In this document: piece after piece, positions 31,445 to 42,310 of the stretch
Numbering within the stretch: position 1 is the stretch's first letter
Layout of the letters: every line of letters starts with the position of its first letter
The notes under the pieces: generated by a model
What the model was told of the DNA's origin: nothing
The model's input: the letters and a program-made list of their open reading frames with translations, nothing else
Database searches by the model: none
NCBI GenBank assembly: GCA_022606425.2
Contig: JAHDVF020001034.1
Span: forward strand, 434,001-498,000
Direction of reading: 5' to 3'
Length of the DNA stretch: 64,000 bases
Source: Lepidostoma basale
Lineage: Eukaryota; Arthropoda; Insecta; Trichoptera; Lepidostomatidae
Program-made: the position numbers and the translations under genes

Positions 31445-31690
31445 TAATTAATACGAATGAAAACGTCAGTTTTCTAGAAGTTTTATTATATTTTATGGGA
31501 ATGACATGTTTCGCCCTTCTAAGGCATGATCAAATGCTGACATTTGATAATGCCTTAGAAAGGCGAAACATGTCATTCCCATAAATTATAATAAAACTTC
31601 TAGAACACTGACGTTTTTATTCGTATTAATTATTTAATATGGAGTTTTACATCATTGTTCAAGAAACAATAATTATGATTCTATAATTAT
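31445..31690. repeat. FB-A foldback element, complete
   Basis: Outer arms AATACGAATGAAAACGTCAG and GACGTTTTTATTCGTATTAA, inner GGGAATGACATGTTTCGCCC and GGCGAAACATGTCATTCCC around an ATCAAATGCTGACATTTGAT centre. It extends on the right through a GGAGTTTTACATCATTG block and GTTCAAGAAACAATAA. Confidence 0.9.
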
Positions 31691-31699
31691 AGTTTCTTG

Positions 31700-31835
31700 A
31701 ACAATGATGCAAAACTCGTTAATAAATAATTATTGTGAATGAAAACTTTTGTTTTCTAGAAGTTTTATTGTATTTTATGAGAATGACCTGAAGAATGCAT
31801 GCATTAGAAGACCGTTTTCATTCGTATTAAGTACA
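31700..31835. repeat. FB-A element, reduced
   Basis: TTTCTTGAACAATGATGC, GAATGAAAACTTTTGTTTTC, TTTATGAGAATGACC and GAAGACCGTTTTCATTCG. The inner arms are mostly deleted. Confidence 0.75.
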
Positions 31836-32396
31836 CAATTCTGTATCTGAGAGACATAAAATCTTAAGTGATTTTTTTCCCCAAATGAGTTTTATATATA
31901 TAATGTTATCATCGCCACAGTATCCAGTATATAGTATGGTACATTCATCACACAGTATATAGCATGGTAAGAAGTAACTGTTAAGACAGGTAATTGCCAT
32001 GGACACACTTAAAATATAATTAAATTCGCACATGACCATCGGCTAATAATTCACTTGAGACTTTATGGCATTTCGGTAAATAATTCACTTAAGACTTTAT
32101 TGCATTTCGACTTAAAATTTACTTAAGATTTTATGGCTCTCAGGTGCAGAATTCATGTTCAATTATTCTTTGATTTAGTTACATTTTCATAGAATTGCAC
32201 ATTATTCGGCAAAATGGGATTCATAATCAATACGGAAATATGTTTTTTATATGGAGATTGAAATCACTGTTAATAAAATGACTGAATTATTTAAGATTTC
32301 ACATTGTTTTGTTTTCTAGAGTAGTTTCATCTTATTTCGACAAAATCAACCTGTTTTGGGTGTTAATATGGTTTAAATACAAATATTTAGTTAGTT
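31836..32396. other. No gene recognised
   Basis: AT-rich. Contains three degenerate repeats of a TTCACTTAAGACTTTATGGCAT-like unit of ~40 bp at 32050-32140. No coding signature. Confidence 0.5.
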
Positions 32397-32398
32397 AC

Positions 32399-32535
32399 AT
32401 GAGGTTCGCAACCCATCACACTGCGTCTCCCGCGGGGCGAAAAGAGAAGGGTGGAGTGCCCCATCAGTGTGGCAGTCCATTCTTTCTCCCTGCCCCTTCG
32501 GGGAGACGGCGTGATGCTAGGTTAGTTAGTTAGTT
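32399..32535 (+). mobile_element. SINE-R copy R3, 5'-truncated
   Basis: GAGGTTCGCAACCCATCACA, GCGTCTCCCGCGGGGCG and GAGAAGGGTGGAGTGCCCC. It then reads straight into the RTE-A-like 3' end (GTGTGGCAGTCCATTCTTTC, GGGGAGACGGCGTGATG) and a (TTAG)n tail. Confidence 0.85.
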
Positions 32536-32559
32536 ATAGAAAGCTATGCAGTATACGTT

Positions 32560-32685
32560 TATTAATAGTTTCTTGAACAAAGATGTAAAACTCCATATTA
32601 AATAATTAATACGAATGAAAATATATGTTTTCTAGAAGTTTTCGCCTGCCTAAGGCATAATCAAATGTGCTAATAATAATAGTTA
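32560..32685. repeat. FB-A left half
   Basis: AGTTTCTTGAACAAAGATG, TACGAATGAAAATATATG and TTTCGCCTGCCTAAGGCAT. The right arm is missing. Confidence 0.7.
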
Positions 32686-32794
32686 ACTGCTAAAATATAA
32701 AACATTGATTACGGTTTCAAATTTGTTTGATCTTGAAATCTTCTGATAAAATGAATTTTCTCGATTTTTAAACTACGCCTGTCTAAAAATCATA

Positions 32795-33255
32795 CAATTG
32801 TGATAATTTATTTTAATAGTTGAAAAAATATTGTAACTCCTGATGATGTCATCGGTTGACGAAACAACTGTCGCGAAAAATAAAAAAATAATGTATACGA
32901 ATGAAAATGTCAGTTTTCTAGAAGTTTAATTATATTTTAAAGGAATGACATGTTTCGCCCTTCTAAGGCATCAAATGATTTTTGGCATTTGATTATGCCT
33001 TAGAAGGGCGAAACATGTCATTCCCACAAAATATTTTTAATAATAAAATATTAAAAATAATAATTTTATAATAAAATTTCTAGAAAACCGACGTTTTCAT
33101 TCGTATTAATTATTTGAAAAGGAGTTTTACATCAATATTCAAGAAACAATAAATAATAAAAAAGTAGTAAATATTATAATACCATAAACAGCTTTTAATA
33201 TTTCAATAGTTAAAAATATTGAAGTATCATAGTGTTTGGGCCAAAACAATATACT
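32795..33255. repeat. FB-B element interrupted by FB-A
   Basis: FB-B left part to 32889 (TGTAACTCCTGATGATGTC, TCGGTTGACGAAACAACTG). FB-A lies at 32890-33150 (GAATGAAAATGTCAGTTTTC, CATGTTTCGCCCTTCTAAGG and complements, with AAGAAACAATAA at its end). The FB-B outer end is at 33195-33255 (GTATCATAGTGTTTGGGCC). FB-A therefore inserted into FB-B. Confidence 0.78.
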
Positions 33256-33875
33256 ATTTAATAATAATAATATTGATAATAAGGTCTTGTTGTCTACACT
33301 CACCGTCCATCGTTTCATATACATGAGAGTAAAGTAACTTATATTTCGATAGAGCTTTATACGCAAGTTTTAAAACATATATAAAATGTTGGTTAAATGC
33401 AAATCAACATAACTACATATTTTTTTGACGGTTAGCTTCAGGGCGGTACCAGAAAAGCATGGTTTGTTACAGTTGACATAATAGATATTTTTTGTATCTA
33501 GTATGGACCACTTAAGAAGTCATTCCACTTTGTAGCCATATTAATTAAAAAAACATTTCAAAAATTTGTGTTTGGAACGCTCGGCCATAAATTTTCTATC
33601 ATAAAACCAGATACGGTCTCATCTTTATTCCGAGATTTTTTCAATATTCAAATAAACAGGTTCCATTTGATATTTATGTTTCTTCTTTCTTTAATTATAT
33701 TTCGGCTCGGTCCGCGGCAGTCCACTCCGTAGACCTAGAGTTTTAAGTTCATTTCACCGACAAGAAATAAAATGTGTAATAAATTAGTTACTCGAGTGAA
33801 TAGTCAATTTCCCCTCTAACGCAGATCCTCATTATTTCTGGAATCGGCAACATTTTTTAAATAAGCACAAACAAA
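33256..33875. other. No gene recognised
   Basis: Contains a mixed-composition stretch at 33690-33750 but no coding frame or known repeat. Confidence 0.4.
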
Positions 33876-34357
33876 TCAACCATCACGCCGTTTCCCCGCG
33901 GGATAGGCAGAAATAATGGACCACCACACTACTCTATCCTGGCAAAGCTCTCTAGCTTTCTCCACATTCATACAACGAGTCATTCACGCACGTCGATTCC
34001 TCCGACTTCGAACATGACCAACCTTTAAAATTTGATTAATTTGTTCATACCATGTTTTCCTCTGACTCCGTACCCCATTTACAACCATTAACGTATACTT
34101 TATAACCATTCTTTCTCCATCCATGCGTTCCATATGTCCGAACCAACGCAGCAATCCTTTCATAATTTTGTTCATAATACCTTCCTCTGCTCTGCATTCC
34201 TTTCTTATATCAGCATTTGAGATTCTGTCCTCTATCGTTCTACCACACATACGTCTTAGGAACCTTATCCCTACCATTTTATTCTGCTTTGATCCTTCTT
34301 CTGCAAGTTCCATGCTTCGCTTCCATACATTAGTGATCGGACCAGAACTCCATTGTG
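33876..34357 (-). mobile_element. RTE-A (subfamily b), 3' half
   Basis: Minus-strand frame with [55 protein letters not shown], then disrupted GVRSQRKTWYEQI and KVGHVRSRRNRRA, and the 3' end at left (CATCACGCCGTTTCCC). It meets the next, plus-strand copy head to head at 34358-34383. Confidence 0.9.
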
Positions 34358-34382
34358 TTAAAAAAAGCACACCCTATATAAA

Positions 34383-34990
34383 TACAGTCTGCAGTGTAAA
34401 CGGTGAAAATCTGGAACAAGTGGATGAATGTGTTAATTTAGGAAGTATGTTTAGAAAGGATGGGAGAGTGGAGAAGGATATTGAAAGAAGGGTTGGGGCA
34501 GGCAACAGAGTAAATGGTGCACTTAAAGTTGCCATCGCAAACAAAAGCCTATCCAAAAAAGCTAAGATGGCAGTGCATAATGGTATTCTTGTGCTAACCA
34601 TTATGTATGGAAGTGAAGCATGGAACTGGGATGAAAGTAGAATAAATTCAGTAGAAATGAGATCTCTAAGACGAATGAGTGGTAAATCTGTATATGAAAG
34701 AGTGTCAAGTGCAAGTATAAGAAGTGAATGCGGTGCGAATGAAAATGTTATGAACAAAATAATAAATGGGTCGTTAGGATGGTTTGGACACATGGAAAGA
34801 ATGAGCGAAGGCAGAATAGTGAAGAAGGTATATGTAAACGACGTGAACGGAGCTAGAAATAGAGGAAGACCGAGTAAAACGTGGTACGATCAAATCAATC
34901 AAATATTAAATGTCGGTCACGTGATGAGTCGGAGAAATCGACGTGTGTGCATGACAAGATGTATGAATGTTAACGAAGTGAGAGAAGTGC
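34383..34990 (+). mobile_element. RTE-A (subfamily d), long open fragment
   Basis: The open frame begins at the SVNGENLEQVDECVNLGSMF block and continues through GRVEKDIERRVGAG, KVAIANKSLSKKAKMAVHNG, YGSEAWNW, a short deletion (QKK missing), [54 protein letters not shown] and RRVCMTRCMNVNEVREV. There it joins RTE-D without a tail. The absence of internal stops suggests a comparatively recent copy. It lacks the YADD catalytic core. Confidence 0.9.
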
Positions 34991-35250
34991 CACCGGATGG
35001 CGACTCTAAAATGGCAATGGGCAGGTCACGTAGCCAGAAGCTCAGATGAAAAATGGACAAGAAACGAGGACGGCAAAGATAAGTGCAGGACAACCGCAGC
35101 TACGGTTGAAGAATGATCTGAACGGACACGTCGCGTCGGAATAACCTGGATGTAGTCTGCACAAGACAGAGTGACATGAAAGCGAATGGAGGAGGCCTTT
35201 GTCCAGGAGTGGACGGGAATAGGCTGAGGAAGACGAAGAAGGAACATTAT
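34990..35250 (+). mobile_element. RTE-D LINE 3' fragment
   Basis: TLKWQWAGHVARSSDEKWTR-like coding, then KDKCRTTAATVE and a frame change to RRVGITWM, AQDRVT and MEEAFVQEWTGIG, with GAAGACGAAGAAGG at the end. The WAGHVAR to AFVQQW series is the recognised terminus of RTE-clade ORFs in moths. The upstream part is replaced by RTE-A at the 34990 junction. Confidence 0.8.
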
Positions 35251-35253
35251 ACT

Positions 35254-35636
35254 GATTCTTGTTACATATTGTACGTAGCTAATCTATCGCCATTTTGTTG
35301 TCACGTGAATGCTACACCAGGCCAAAAACAGTGTAACAACAAAGAAGGGTTTCCACCACATGCCAGAGGCTGTTATAGGGCGCAGCAGCACCCTTTCGTC
35401 AGCCTCGCTCGTACACTTTCTAGGCCTGTCCCCGTCCATTCGGGACATACATATAATTTACGCAAACACAATGGGATGCCAGGCCACATTTACCCTACTT
35501 TGTATTTCCTTCTGTGTCCCGCACTTCCACTAAACTACTATTTATTTAAAACAATCACACTGCCGTCGCTAAGACTCGAACCCAGGTCTTTCGGTGTGGC
35601 AATTATAGATCTTGTCACTCCGCCACGGAGGTCGTC
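35254..35636 (-). mobile_element. SINE-T copy split by a 210-bp insertion
   Basis: 3' body at 35254-35340 (GATTCTTGTTACATATTG, CACGTGAATGCTACACC), tRNA-like head at 35552-35636 (ACAATCACACTGCCGTC, the B-box complement AAGACTCGAACCCAGG, CCGCCACGGAGGTCGTC). Between them lies an unrelated 35341-35551 block. Confidence 0.8.
35341..35551. mobile_element. Unclassified ~210-bp insertion in SINE-T
   Basis: GC-richer than its flanks, with GGCTGTTATAGGGCGCAGCA and CCCGTCCATTCGGGACATAC. It has an AT tail (CTACTATTTATTT) at right and an AACAA-like repeat at both ends. Possibly a SINE or LINE fragment. Not recognised. Confidence 0.5.
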
Positions 35637-35649
35637 AAGCCTCCTTGAA

Positions 35650-36195
35650 GACGCTAGTGTGGGGGTGTTGTGATATTAACAAAAATCGTACAACTGTTTA
35701 AGTACTTGCACCGGAAGATTATTAGTGATCGAGTCGTCCGGCAGTCTATTTCTTTGCTATTAAATATTATTTATTACATTTATCAATTTGACGCGACGGC
35801 GAAGATAGAACCCCGATTAGTTAACCGTTTTAATTGGTACTTAAACCATTTGTAGTCAACCCGAGAAGAGGAGGAAGCAAACATCCAATTAATCAGGCAA
35901 CGGCCAGATGGCGAATGGTGGAGGAACGGAATACACCAGCTTCGATATAAATCACCCACGGGTCGATCTTACCTATGCGTGTATGCATGCGCTTTGTACT
36001 CTGTAGGTACAGACATCAAATAGTCCTTCGGTACATTCGTACTTTCCTAAAAGGCGCGATCACCTCCATGTCTCTGGACGAACAGGTGAGATAATGTTTA
36101 TTACAAATCCTTTTTTTTTTTAATAATCGAATTAATTCCAACACAAAAATTATTAGATTCAGTACACCGAGGTACGATAATTGCATTGTCAAGTT
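35650..36195. other. No gene recognised
   Basis: A mixed-composition stretch at 35680-36060 has no ORF family. It could be unique sequence. Confidence 0.4.
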
Positions 36196-36199
36196 TCCT

Positions 36200-36482
36200 T
36201 TTTTAACATTTTGAATATATACAAATACTTGTAGACGAATACTGGATTTTACCCATTGCGGGTTATCATTTTTAAGAATAATGAAAAAATGATTTTAAGA
36301 ATAACGATCTTCCAAAAATTTGTCAGACGTGGTGGTCGTAAGAAGGGAGGAATGGGGAATGTTGTATTAAATAAAGCTTAACCCAACCAATGACAGGTCA
36401 TAAGTCCTGTAAACGCCTCGACCACCATAGTCTGTTTCCAATTTGCATCTTCGTCTCTATTGAGATACAATTATTCCTATTT
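36200..36482. repeat. FB-C element
   Basis: One inverted arm at left (GTAGACGAATACTGGATTTT, ACCCATTGCGGGTTATCA), then the body (GTGGTGGTCGTAAGAAGGG, CCAACCAATGACAGGTCATA) and CGTCTCTATTGAGATACAAT. Confidence 0.82.
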
Positions 36483-36779
36483 TTGATTTTGAATTTTAAT
36501 AAAATAATTCTGTATTTAATGACCACAATGTCGTAGGTGAATTTTTTTTGTGAACCTAAATGAGTTATGTACATTGTATGTAATGTATGAACCTAAATGA
36601 GTTATGTACATTGCAAGTATAAGTATACATTCACAAAAAATATTTGTAATCATTCTGGTCAATTCTTTGGCATATAAGATAGGAATAATACTCTAGGCGA
36701 CTTCTAAACAATACGCTAATAGGCTGATAACCTTCGTATTGTGTTAATAAAGTAGTTTGCTAAAATGCTAAAAATCATT

Positions 36780-37088
36780 CTCCATAGATGGCGTTAGTGG
36801 GTGGATTATATAGGTTAATCTTAAAAGATTGATTAGTATAATCAAATCTACATAGAGGGCCAATTAAAACTGACACGTGAAGATAGGCATGGATTTAGAG
36901 TATATATACAACTTCCAAAAATTATCAAGCATGATCATAATAACAATGGTGGAATAGGGAATGTTGTAATTACATAAAGCGTGCGCTTAACCCAACTAAT
37001 GACAGGTCATAAGTCCTGTAAACACCTTGATCATCCATATTCAGTTTCCAGTTTGCTTCTTCGTCTCTATTGAGATACAATTAAATTT
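36780..37088. repeat. FB-C element
   Basis: ATAGATGGCGTTAGTGGGTG, CTTCCAAAAATTATCAAGC, GCGTGCGCTTAACCCAACT and CTATTGAGATACAATTAAAT. Forward orientation with one arm degenerate. Confidence 0.8.
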
Positions 37089-37194
37089 AAAAAAAATAAA
37101 ATACATTGTATGTTATAACTAAAATAGTGTCCAATAAATAGTACAGTTCATCTAGCACATATAATAGTAAGAAATAATCGTAAAGATAGACAAT

Positions 37195-37299
37195 TGCCCT
37201 GAACGTCCTGGTGTGGTAACCAGAGGATTATGCGTGTGGGTAGAGCAATATATTTGCTTAATTGAGTCGTCTCGGAGCTGAAATATTTCGTGATAGTGG
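37195..37299 (+). mobile_element. LINE J2 (subfamily b) fragment, left
   Basis: Matches the RTNLPTVMPVGRAILLL to EVDIFRDSV region of the 59.5-kb copy: GTGTGGTAACCAGAGG, GGTAGAGCAATATATTTGC, AATATTTCGTGATAGTGG. The J2 copy resumes at 38080 after FB-G. Confidence 0.8.
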
Positions 37300-38073
37300 C
37301 TAATGAAAAGAAAATTAAAAATAAAAAATATTTTTAAAATGAATGATATGCTATGTTTAAATCCTCTAATGATTTTGTATTCGACCGGTTTCGGCACCTC
37401 TGGTCTAGTCTGCTTGTCTCTAGCTTTGGGTCTGTCCAAAATATTGGCAGCGAGCTACCGAAACCGGTTATTGGTTAGTTACCGAAATTGATTAGTTAGT
37501 TATCTACGTGTTCCAGATTTTCACCATTCACGCTAATCTTACAAACTGTCATGATTTAAATTTAAAGTATAAAAATATATATACCGTGTACATATTTCTT
37601 CTTCGTCCGATGTCATGTCAGGTCTCCCTGTCGTTGGCTATCATTCGGGAGTACGTGTCTCAGCCCCTGGCAGCTTGAAACGGCTCCTCAACGTTCCTGA
37701 ATCCAGTCCAGTCCATATGTTATGAAGTCAGGAGATTAACCTTCTGCCAACGTATATACAATTAAATAAATATATAAATTTCTATTTCCTTGATTACCAG
37801 CAAATCAAATAATGGGTTATTACGAAAATAACAAAAATTGGTATGGTAAAAAAAAATGGTGTTAAATTTTCAAGAATATTTGTATATAATGAAAATAAAA
37901 TAACAATTGTAAAACATCTTTTCTGGGACCAGAAGATGGCAGCGAACTGCGGAAACCGATTGAAGGCAGTGGATTTTAACTAAATATACATTTAAAAAAG
38001 TTTTTTTACAATTTTTATTTTATTTTCATTTTTGCAATGAATTTCTGCCATAAAATTCCAAAAACATATTTTT
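37300..38073. repeat. FB-G composite insertion, 774 bp
   Basis: Flanked by TAGTGG at 37294-37299 and 38074-38079, splitting a J2 copy. Ends carry ATGAAAAGAAAATTAAAAAT and ATTTTTATTTTATTTTCATT. Inside lie GACCGGTTTCGGCACCTCTG with an inverted GCGAGCTACCGAAACCGG, an RTE-A scrap at 37500-37556, a TGTCAGGTCTCCCTGTCGTT block near 37618, and a second hairpin at 37889-38036. It appears composite rather than a single transposon. Confidence 0.6.
37500..37556 (-). mobile_element. RTE-A small fragment
   Basis: GTGTTCCAGATTTTCACCAT and CTTACAAACTGTCATGATT match the minus strand of the CNISVNGENLEQ coding region. Confidence 0.75.
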
Positions 38074-38079
38074 TAGTGG

Positions 38080-38272
38080 TGGTTGCCTCAGGGTTGCAAT
38101 ATCAACATTATGTATGATTCATTCTATTTCATACTCTTTATTTTTTTTAGATGTTTTTTTCTCTTACAAATTCTCATAACGTAATTGCAACGATCTGGAA
38201 TAGTACGTCTATAATGTTTGTGATTGTTTTTTATTAAATGAAAATAAAATTCAAAATGGACCATGACCTGCC
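38080..38272 (+). mobile_element. LINE J2 (subfamily b) fragment, right
   Basis: GGTTGCCTCAGGGTTGCAAT, ATAACGTAATTGCAACGATC and CTATAATGTTTGTGATTG correspond to the end of the ORF and the 3' UTR of the 59.5-kb copy. The tail is ATGAAAAT-like. Confidence 0.8.
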
Positions 38273-38389
38273 AAAACCCGTCGAAACTATAAAAACGAAT
38301 TTAAGAATTTTCAAATATAAATATTTTAAATACATTCAAAATCTTCACTTTGGTCATTCCAATGTATATTTTAATTATTAAAATTTAAA

Positions 38390-38812
38390 CAAACAAACCA
38401 GCACACCGTTTCCCCGCAGGGGGAGGCAGAGAGAATGGACCGCCACACTACTCTTTTCTGGCACATCTCTCTAGATTCCTCCACATTCATACAACGAGTC
38501 ATACACGCACGTCGATTCTTCAGATTTCTTACATGACCAACCTTTAAAATTTAATTAATTAGGTCATGCCATATTTTCTTTGGTCTGCCTTGACTCCGTA
38601 CTCCATTTAAATCATTAACGAATACTTTCTAAACCATTTTTTCTCCATCCATGCGCTCCATATGTCCGAACCAACGCAGCGAACCTTTTATAATTTTGTC
38701 CATAATACCTTCTTCCGTTTTACATTCCTTTCTTATATTAGCATTTGAGATTCTGTCGTTTATCGTTCTACCACACATACGTTTTAGGGACCTCATCTCT
38801 ACCTCTACGAAA
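38390..38812 (-). mobile_element. RTE-A (subfamily b), 3' half
   Basis: CAAACAAACCAGCACACCG tail/3' end, then complements of CMNVEESREMCQ, KVGHVRNLKNRRAC, GVRSRQTKENMAWPN-like, [32 protein letters not shown] and RTINDR. It ends in the MRSLK region. Several frame breaks. Confidence 0.88.
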
Positions 38813-39304
38813 ATATAACTTGTTTTAATTAAATATTTAAAGATTTATACCGGATAAGTCTGTACTGTAATGCAATTTATTTGAATGTGGACATGGGTCA
38901 GGCTATCTCTGAACCAAGAACTTGCTTCGCGCTATCTCAATACAAGATACCTGTGATAACGTGTTCCTACAGTTAAACAAGAAAAGTTATCATCGCTCGA
39001 TAAATCAGTCCCTGAATGGAGATGACAAATAAAACTCTCCGGACAATTTATTTCACTAACCCATGTTAAGTTTAACTACTCAAAGTGTGTACAGTATTCC
39101 CCCGAATGATTTATGTAATTACAAGCATTTCTTTGGAAAACGACACCGACACCTTTCTGGTATACGGTTAATTAATAGTAGATTGATAAGATCGTCAAAC
39201 ATCATTCATTTTATCGCAATCATCATTGGCAGTTTTAAAACATTGATTAAATTTCACATCCTTTCACATTGCGTGTATAAAGATCTTATGCTTAATGCTT
39301 ACAA
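38813..39304. other. No gene recognised
   Basis: Spacer with an 84-codon open frame at 39063-39314 on the plus strand that shows no family motif. Confidence 0.45.
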
Positions 39305-39622
39305 CCAATCTTAGTAGATGGTGCTAGTGTAGGTTGAACTAAAAAATATGAAGTGTATCCCAACATTGTAGCATAAATACATCTTCCAAAAAATTGTCAG
39401 ACGTGGTGGTCATAAGAAGGGCGGAATGGGGAATGTTGTATTACATAAATCGTGCGCTTAACACAACCAATGACAGATCATAAGTCCTGTAAACGCCTCG
39501 ACCACCATATTCTGTTTCCAATTTGCATCTTCGTCTCTATTAAAAATGATAACCCGCAATGGGTAAAATCCACTATTCGTCTACAAGTATTGGTATACAT
39601 TCAAAATATTGATTTAATTCTT
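39305..39622. repeat. FB-C element, near-complete single arm
   Basis: TAGATGGTGCTAGTGTAGG, ACTAAAAAATATGAAGTG, GTGGTGGTCATAAGAAGGG, GCGTGCGCTTAA-type sequence, CATTCTGTTTCCAATTTGC-like sequence and CCCGCAATGGGTAAAATCC. The longest contiguous FB-C arm order in the window. Confidence 0.82.
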
Positions 39623-40639
39623 CGTCGTGTCACGACTAGATTACTGCAATGGAGTATATCCCAATATCCCAAAAAAGCAAAAGACTCAACTCCAGTGTTC
39701 ATTTAATGCAAAAAAGCTGATAAGCCGTACCTAAGATTTATTACATTCATATTTTTCTTCGTCGTGTTAAAGACAACTCAGTCAGATAACATCTGCTCAG
39801 AAGTCCACCAAATTGACCACACAGTCCGATGCCAGAACTAGCCTGAGGATGGTGACTCCATGTGTGGTTTTAAACAGAAAATAGACAAACAGTCAAATGG
39901 AATTCAAATTTATCGATCCTAAACAACTTACTACAACACCCGATGCCCCTGGAAACTTCCACTAAGTTTCCACTACAATGAATTGGAAAAGTCACATAAT
40001 GTAACACCTTGAAACAACGTAGGCTTAAATGTCCAAAGAAAATACAATACAAGCTCTGTTAACGAGTCTTTAAGTCATTGCTCAGAATGTCATCAGCTTA
40101 TATATCAGAACTTGCATCACCAAGAACCTGCTTGTAAAGCAATTAGAGGGCGTTCAGCAATGTTATCTGAAATGAGCAGATTATCGAAACGGTTTCCTCT
40201 GATTTTGAGAACCGAACCTTGTTAGCTGTCTCTTTAGCTTGACACAATCTTCCTGCATACCCCAGTGCACTGAGAACCCACCAGAATTTAGATCGAGACT
40301 CAAAACACATTTTTTTTTAATGATCCTGTTCTGATGTAAATGTTGATCGACTGCGTATAGAGAGCCTTCATATTACATAAATTCATTTTATAACTATGTT
40401 TGTAAGATGGACCTTTTTCTTCAGCGCCCATGAATTTGTTTATTGTATGTTAATTGTACAACATTAATGAATATTATGTTCAATTTCAAAATACATATGA
40501 GCAATTATTTTTCATTTCGTTTTTCTTTGAAATTTTTTTCTTGTACTAAGAAGAAGAGTATCTGGAGGATTTCTCTTAAATGTCACTTTATTCTTGTCAC
40601 CAAAGAAAAAAACATTTCACTGAGTATTTAGGTTTTTAA
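39623..40639. other. No gene recognised
   Basis: Less AT-rich than average. A short PEFRSRLKTHFF-like frame at 40270-40325 resembles a CR1/L2 ORF end but is too short to call. Otherwise nothing is assigned. Confidence 0.4.
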
Positions 40640-40870
40640 TTAATAAATTATATATCTTGTATGAAACTTGATTTCTGAGCTCTTCTGGGAGGGTATCAAA
40701 TAATTTTTGTCCACAAAAATGATGCTGGGCTGAGGCTGTATTTACTTTTTTTAACAGAATGCATCCCTTGCTCCTTGGTCGCTGACTCAAGGTAAAGTAA
40801 TTATCTCTCTTTTTAGTTTACATATAATATCTTCAGTAGAACATTTTTCTTACAGATATCATTCATCATA
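40640..40870 (-). mobile_element. CR1/jockey-like LINE C-terminal relic
   Basis: Read on the minus strand: RDNYFTLSQRPRSKGCIL, NTASAQHHFCGQKLFDTLPE, ELRNQVSYKIYNLL, then a stop. The KLFDTLPEELRN block near the ORF end is characteristic of CR1/jockey-type reverse transcriptase C-termini. No catalytic domain is present. Confidence 0.6.
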
Positions 40871-41344
40871 CAAACAGCGCTTTATAAATCATCCATTTTT
40901 AATTATTATTATTATCATCATCTGTAATTCTGAAACGATCAGAGCTGCCTGCAGGAATCATTTCCACTGATCTTTGTCTTACCGCCGATCTCTAGTATGT
41001 TTCATCCAGGATGCATCAGTCATCCGCAGTTGCATCCAGCAACCGTAGTATCAGCCTGTGTATACCTCTGCATTCTAGTTGATCGTATTAAGTATGTAAG
41101 AATCATTCCTATTTCGAAATTGATGATAGCATCATTTTGAAATGTGGTATATTTAGCTTTGCTAAGGCACTACTTATAAAACATTTCGAACTAGAAATCA
41201 TTGAAATGCTTTCATTAGAAATAATCACAACGCAAAACACCATTTCAGTTTTGAGTGAAGCTTTCGCTGAATCGAATTGGCAGTGGTTATAAAAGTTCCA
41301 TGAACAAAATATAATTATAAAATATTGTTCCAGAGAACCATAAT
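40871..41344. other. Spacer with possible FB-A remnant
   Basis: 41115-41215 has an AAATGTGGTATATTTAGCTT and GCTAAGGCACTACTTATAAA order resembling FB-A. The rest is unassigned. Confidence 0.35.
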
Positions 41345-42310
41345 CTCTTAAGTGAATTTTTGTCCGAAATTAGTTAGAATTCTGTTCAACATCTACTGCA
41401 GTGACATCCCTCTTCCCCGAGATCAGAATATCTACGTTGCCCAATTCACTGACGATACGGGCATCATCTCCAGTTCTAAAAGGCCGCTTCTTGCGACCCG
41501 CTGGCTGGGTGCAAAAACAGGCCGATGCGCTAGAGGTGTGGTGCAGAAACTGGCGCATTACCGTCAACCCGAGTAAAAACGCAGCGATCCTTTTCAGTAA
41601 AAGACACATTCCTCCAAACATTCACAACATAAAAATGTTCGGCCAAGACGTTCCTTGGACCAAAACAATCAAATACCTTGGGGTTACCTTGGATTCTAAG
41701 CTGACATGGAGGCCACACATTACAAAAAGGGTCAAAGCCGCGTCAAGATCAATCTCAGCCCTCTACCCAATGTTAGCTAGAAACAATAAACTAAGCACCG
41801 ACAATAAACTCCTGATATAAAAAAACGGTCATAAAGCCGATCTTCACTTATGCAGCCCCAATCTGGGGCTATGCAGCTTCGAGTCACATACGAAAACTCC
41901 AAATTCTGCAAAATAGGGCTATCCGTTTATCGCTTGGTGCGCCTTTGTGGACCAGGATCACACAACTGCACCTAGAATCGGGAATCCCGATGATAGATGA
42001 ATTCATTCTGAAACTTGTCGAACGTTTTTACAAAGGGCTCCCTTCACATCCTAACCCCACGATAAAAGACTTCTTAAATTACGACCCAAACACCTCTAGC
42101 TGCCACAAGCCCCCAAAATCGATCCTCCTTCAGAGGAACAATCCGGGTCATACAAATCATGCCCCCGCATATACTAACAACCCACCAAATCACCTTCCAA
42201 CAATGTTCCAATCAGACGTAAGAGGAATAGCCACATGAGCTGAACCTCTGTAAGTCAGAAGATCCAAGTCCAAGATTATGTCAGATTTGGAACTGACATC
42301 ATTATTAAAA
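41345..42310 (+). mobile_element. Jockey-clade LINE (J1), RT C-terminal half, frameshifted
   Basis: In order: LFNIYCSDIP and QFTDDTGII (a diverged form of the F/Y-A-D-D catalytic box, near 41440), a frameshift near 41490, EVWCRNWRITVNPSKNAAIL, KYLGVTLDSKLTWRPHI near 41680, a stop after DNKLLI at 41818, then in another frame VIKPIFTYAAPIWGYAAS, HIRKLQILQNRAIRLSLG, WTRITQLHLESGIPMIDEF and LVERFYKGLPSHPNP. KYLGVTLDxxLTWxPHI and QNRxIRL are well-known jockey-clade landmarks. Ala to Thr at the second box residue, plus the frame breaks, make it non-functional. The 5' half is absent. Confidence 0.9.

Noticed and set aside
34123..34382. 5' part of the long plus-strand frame at 34123-35049
   Set aside because: The first ~85 codons are antisense of a minus-strand RTE-A copy. 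Only the part from about 34383 is real element sequence.
35176..35673. 165-codon plus-strand frame
   Set aside because: It runs across RTE-D, antisense SINE-T and an inserted block. No single protein signature, so an accidental frame.
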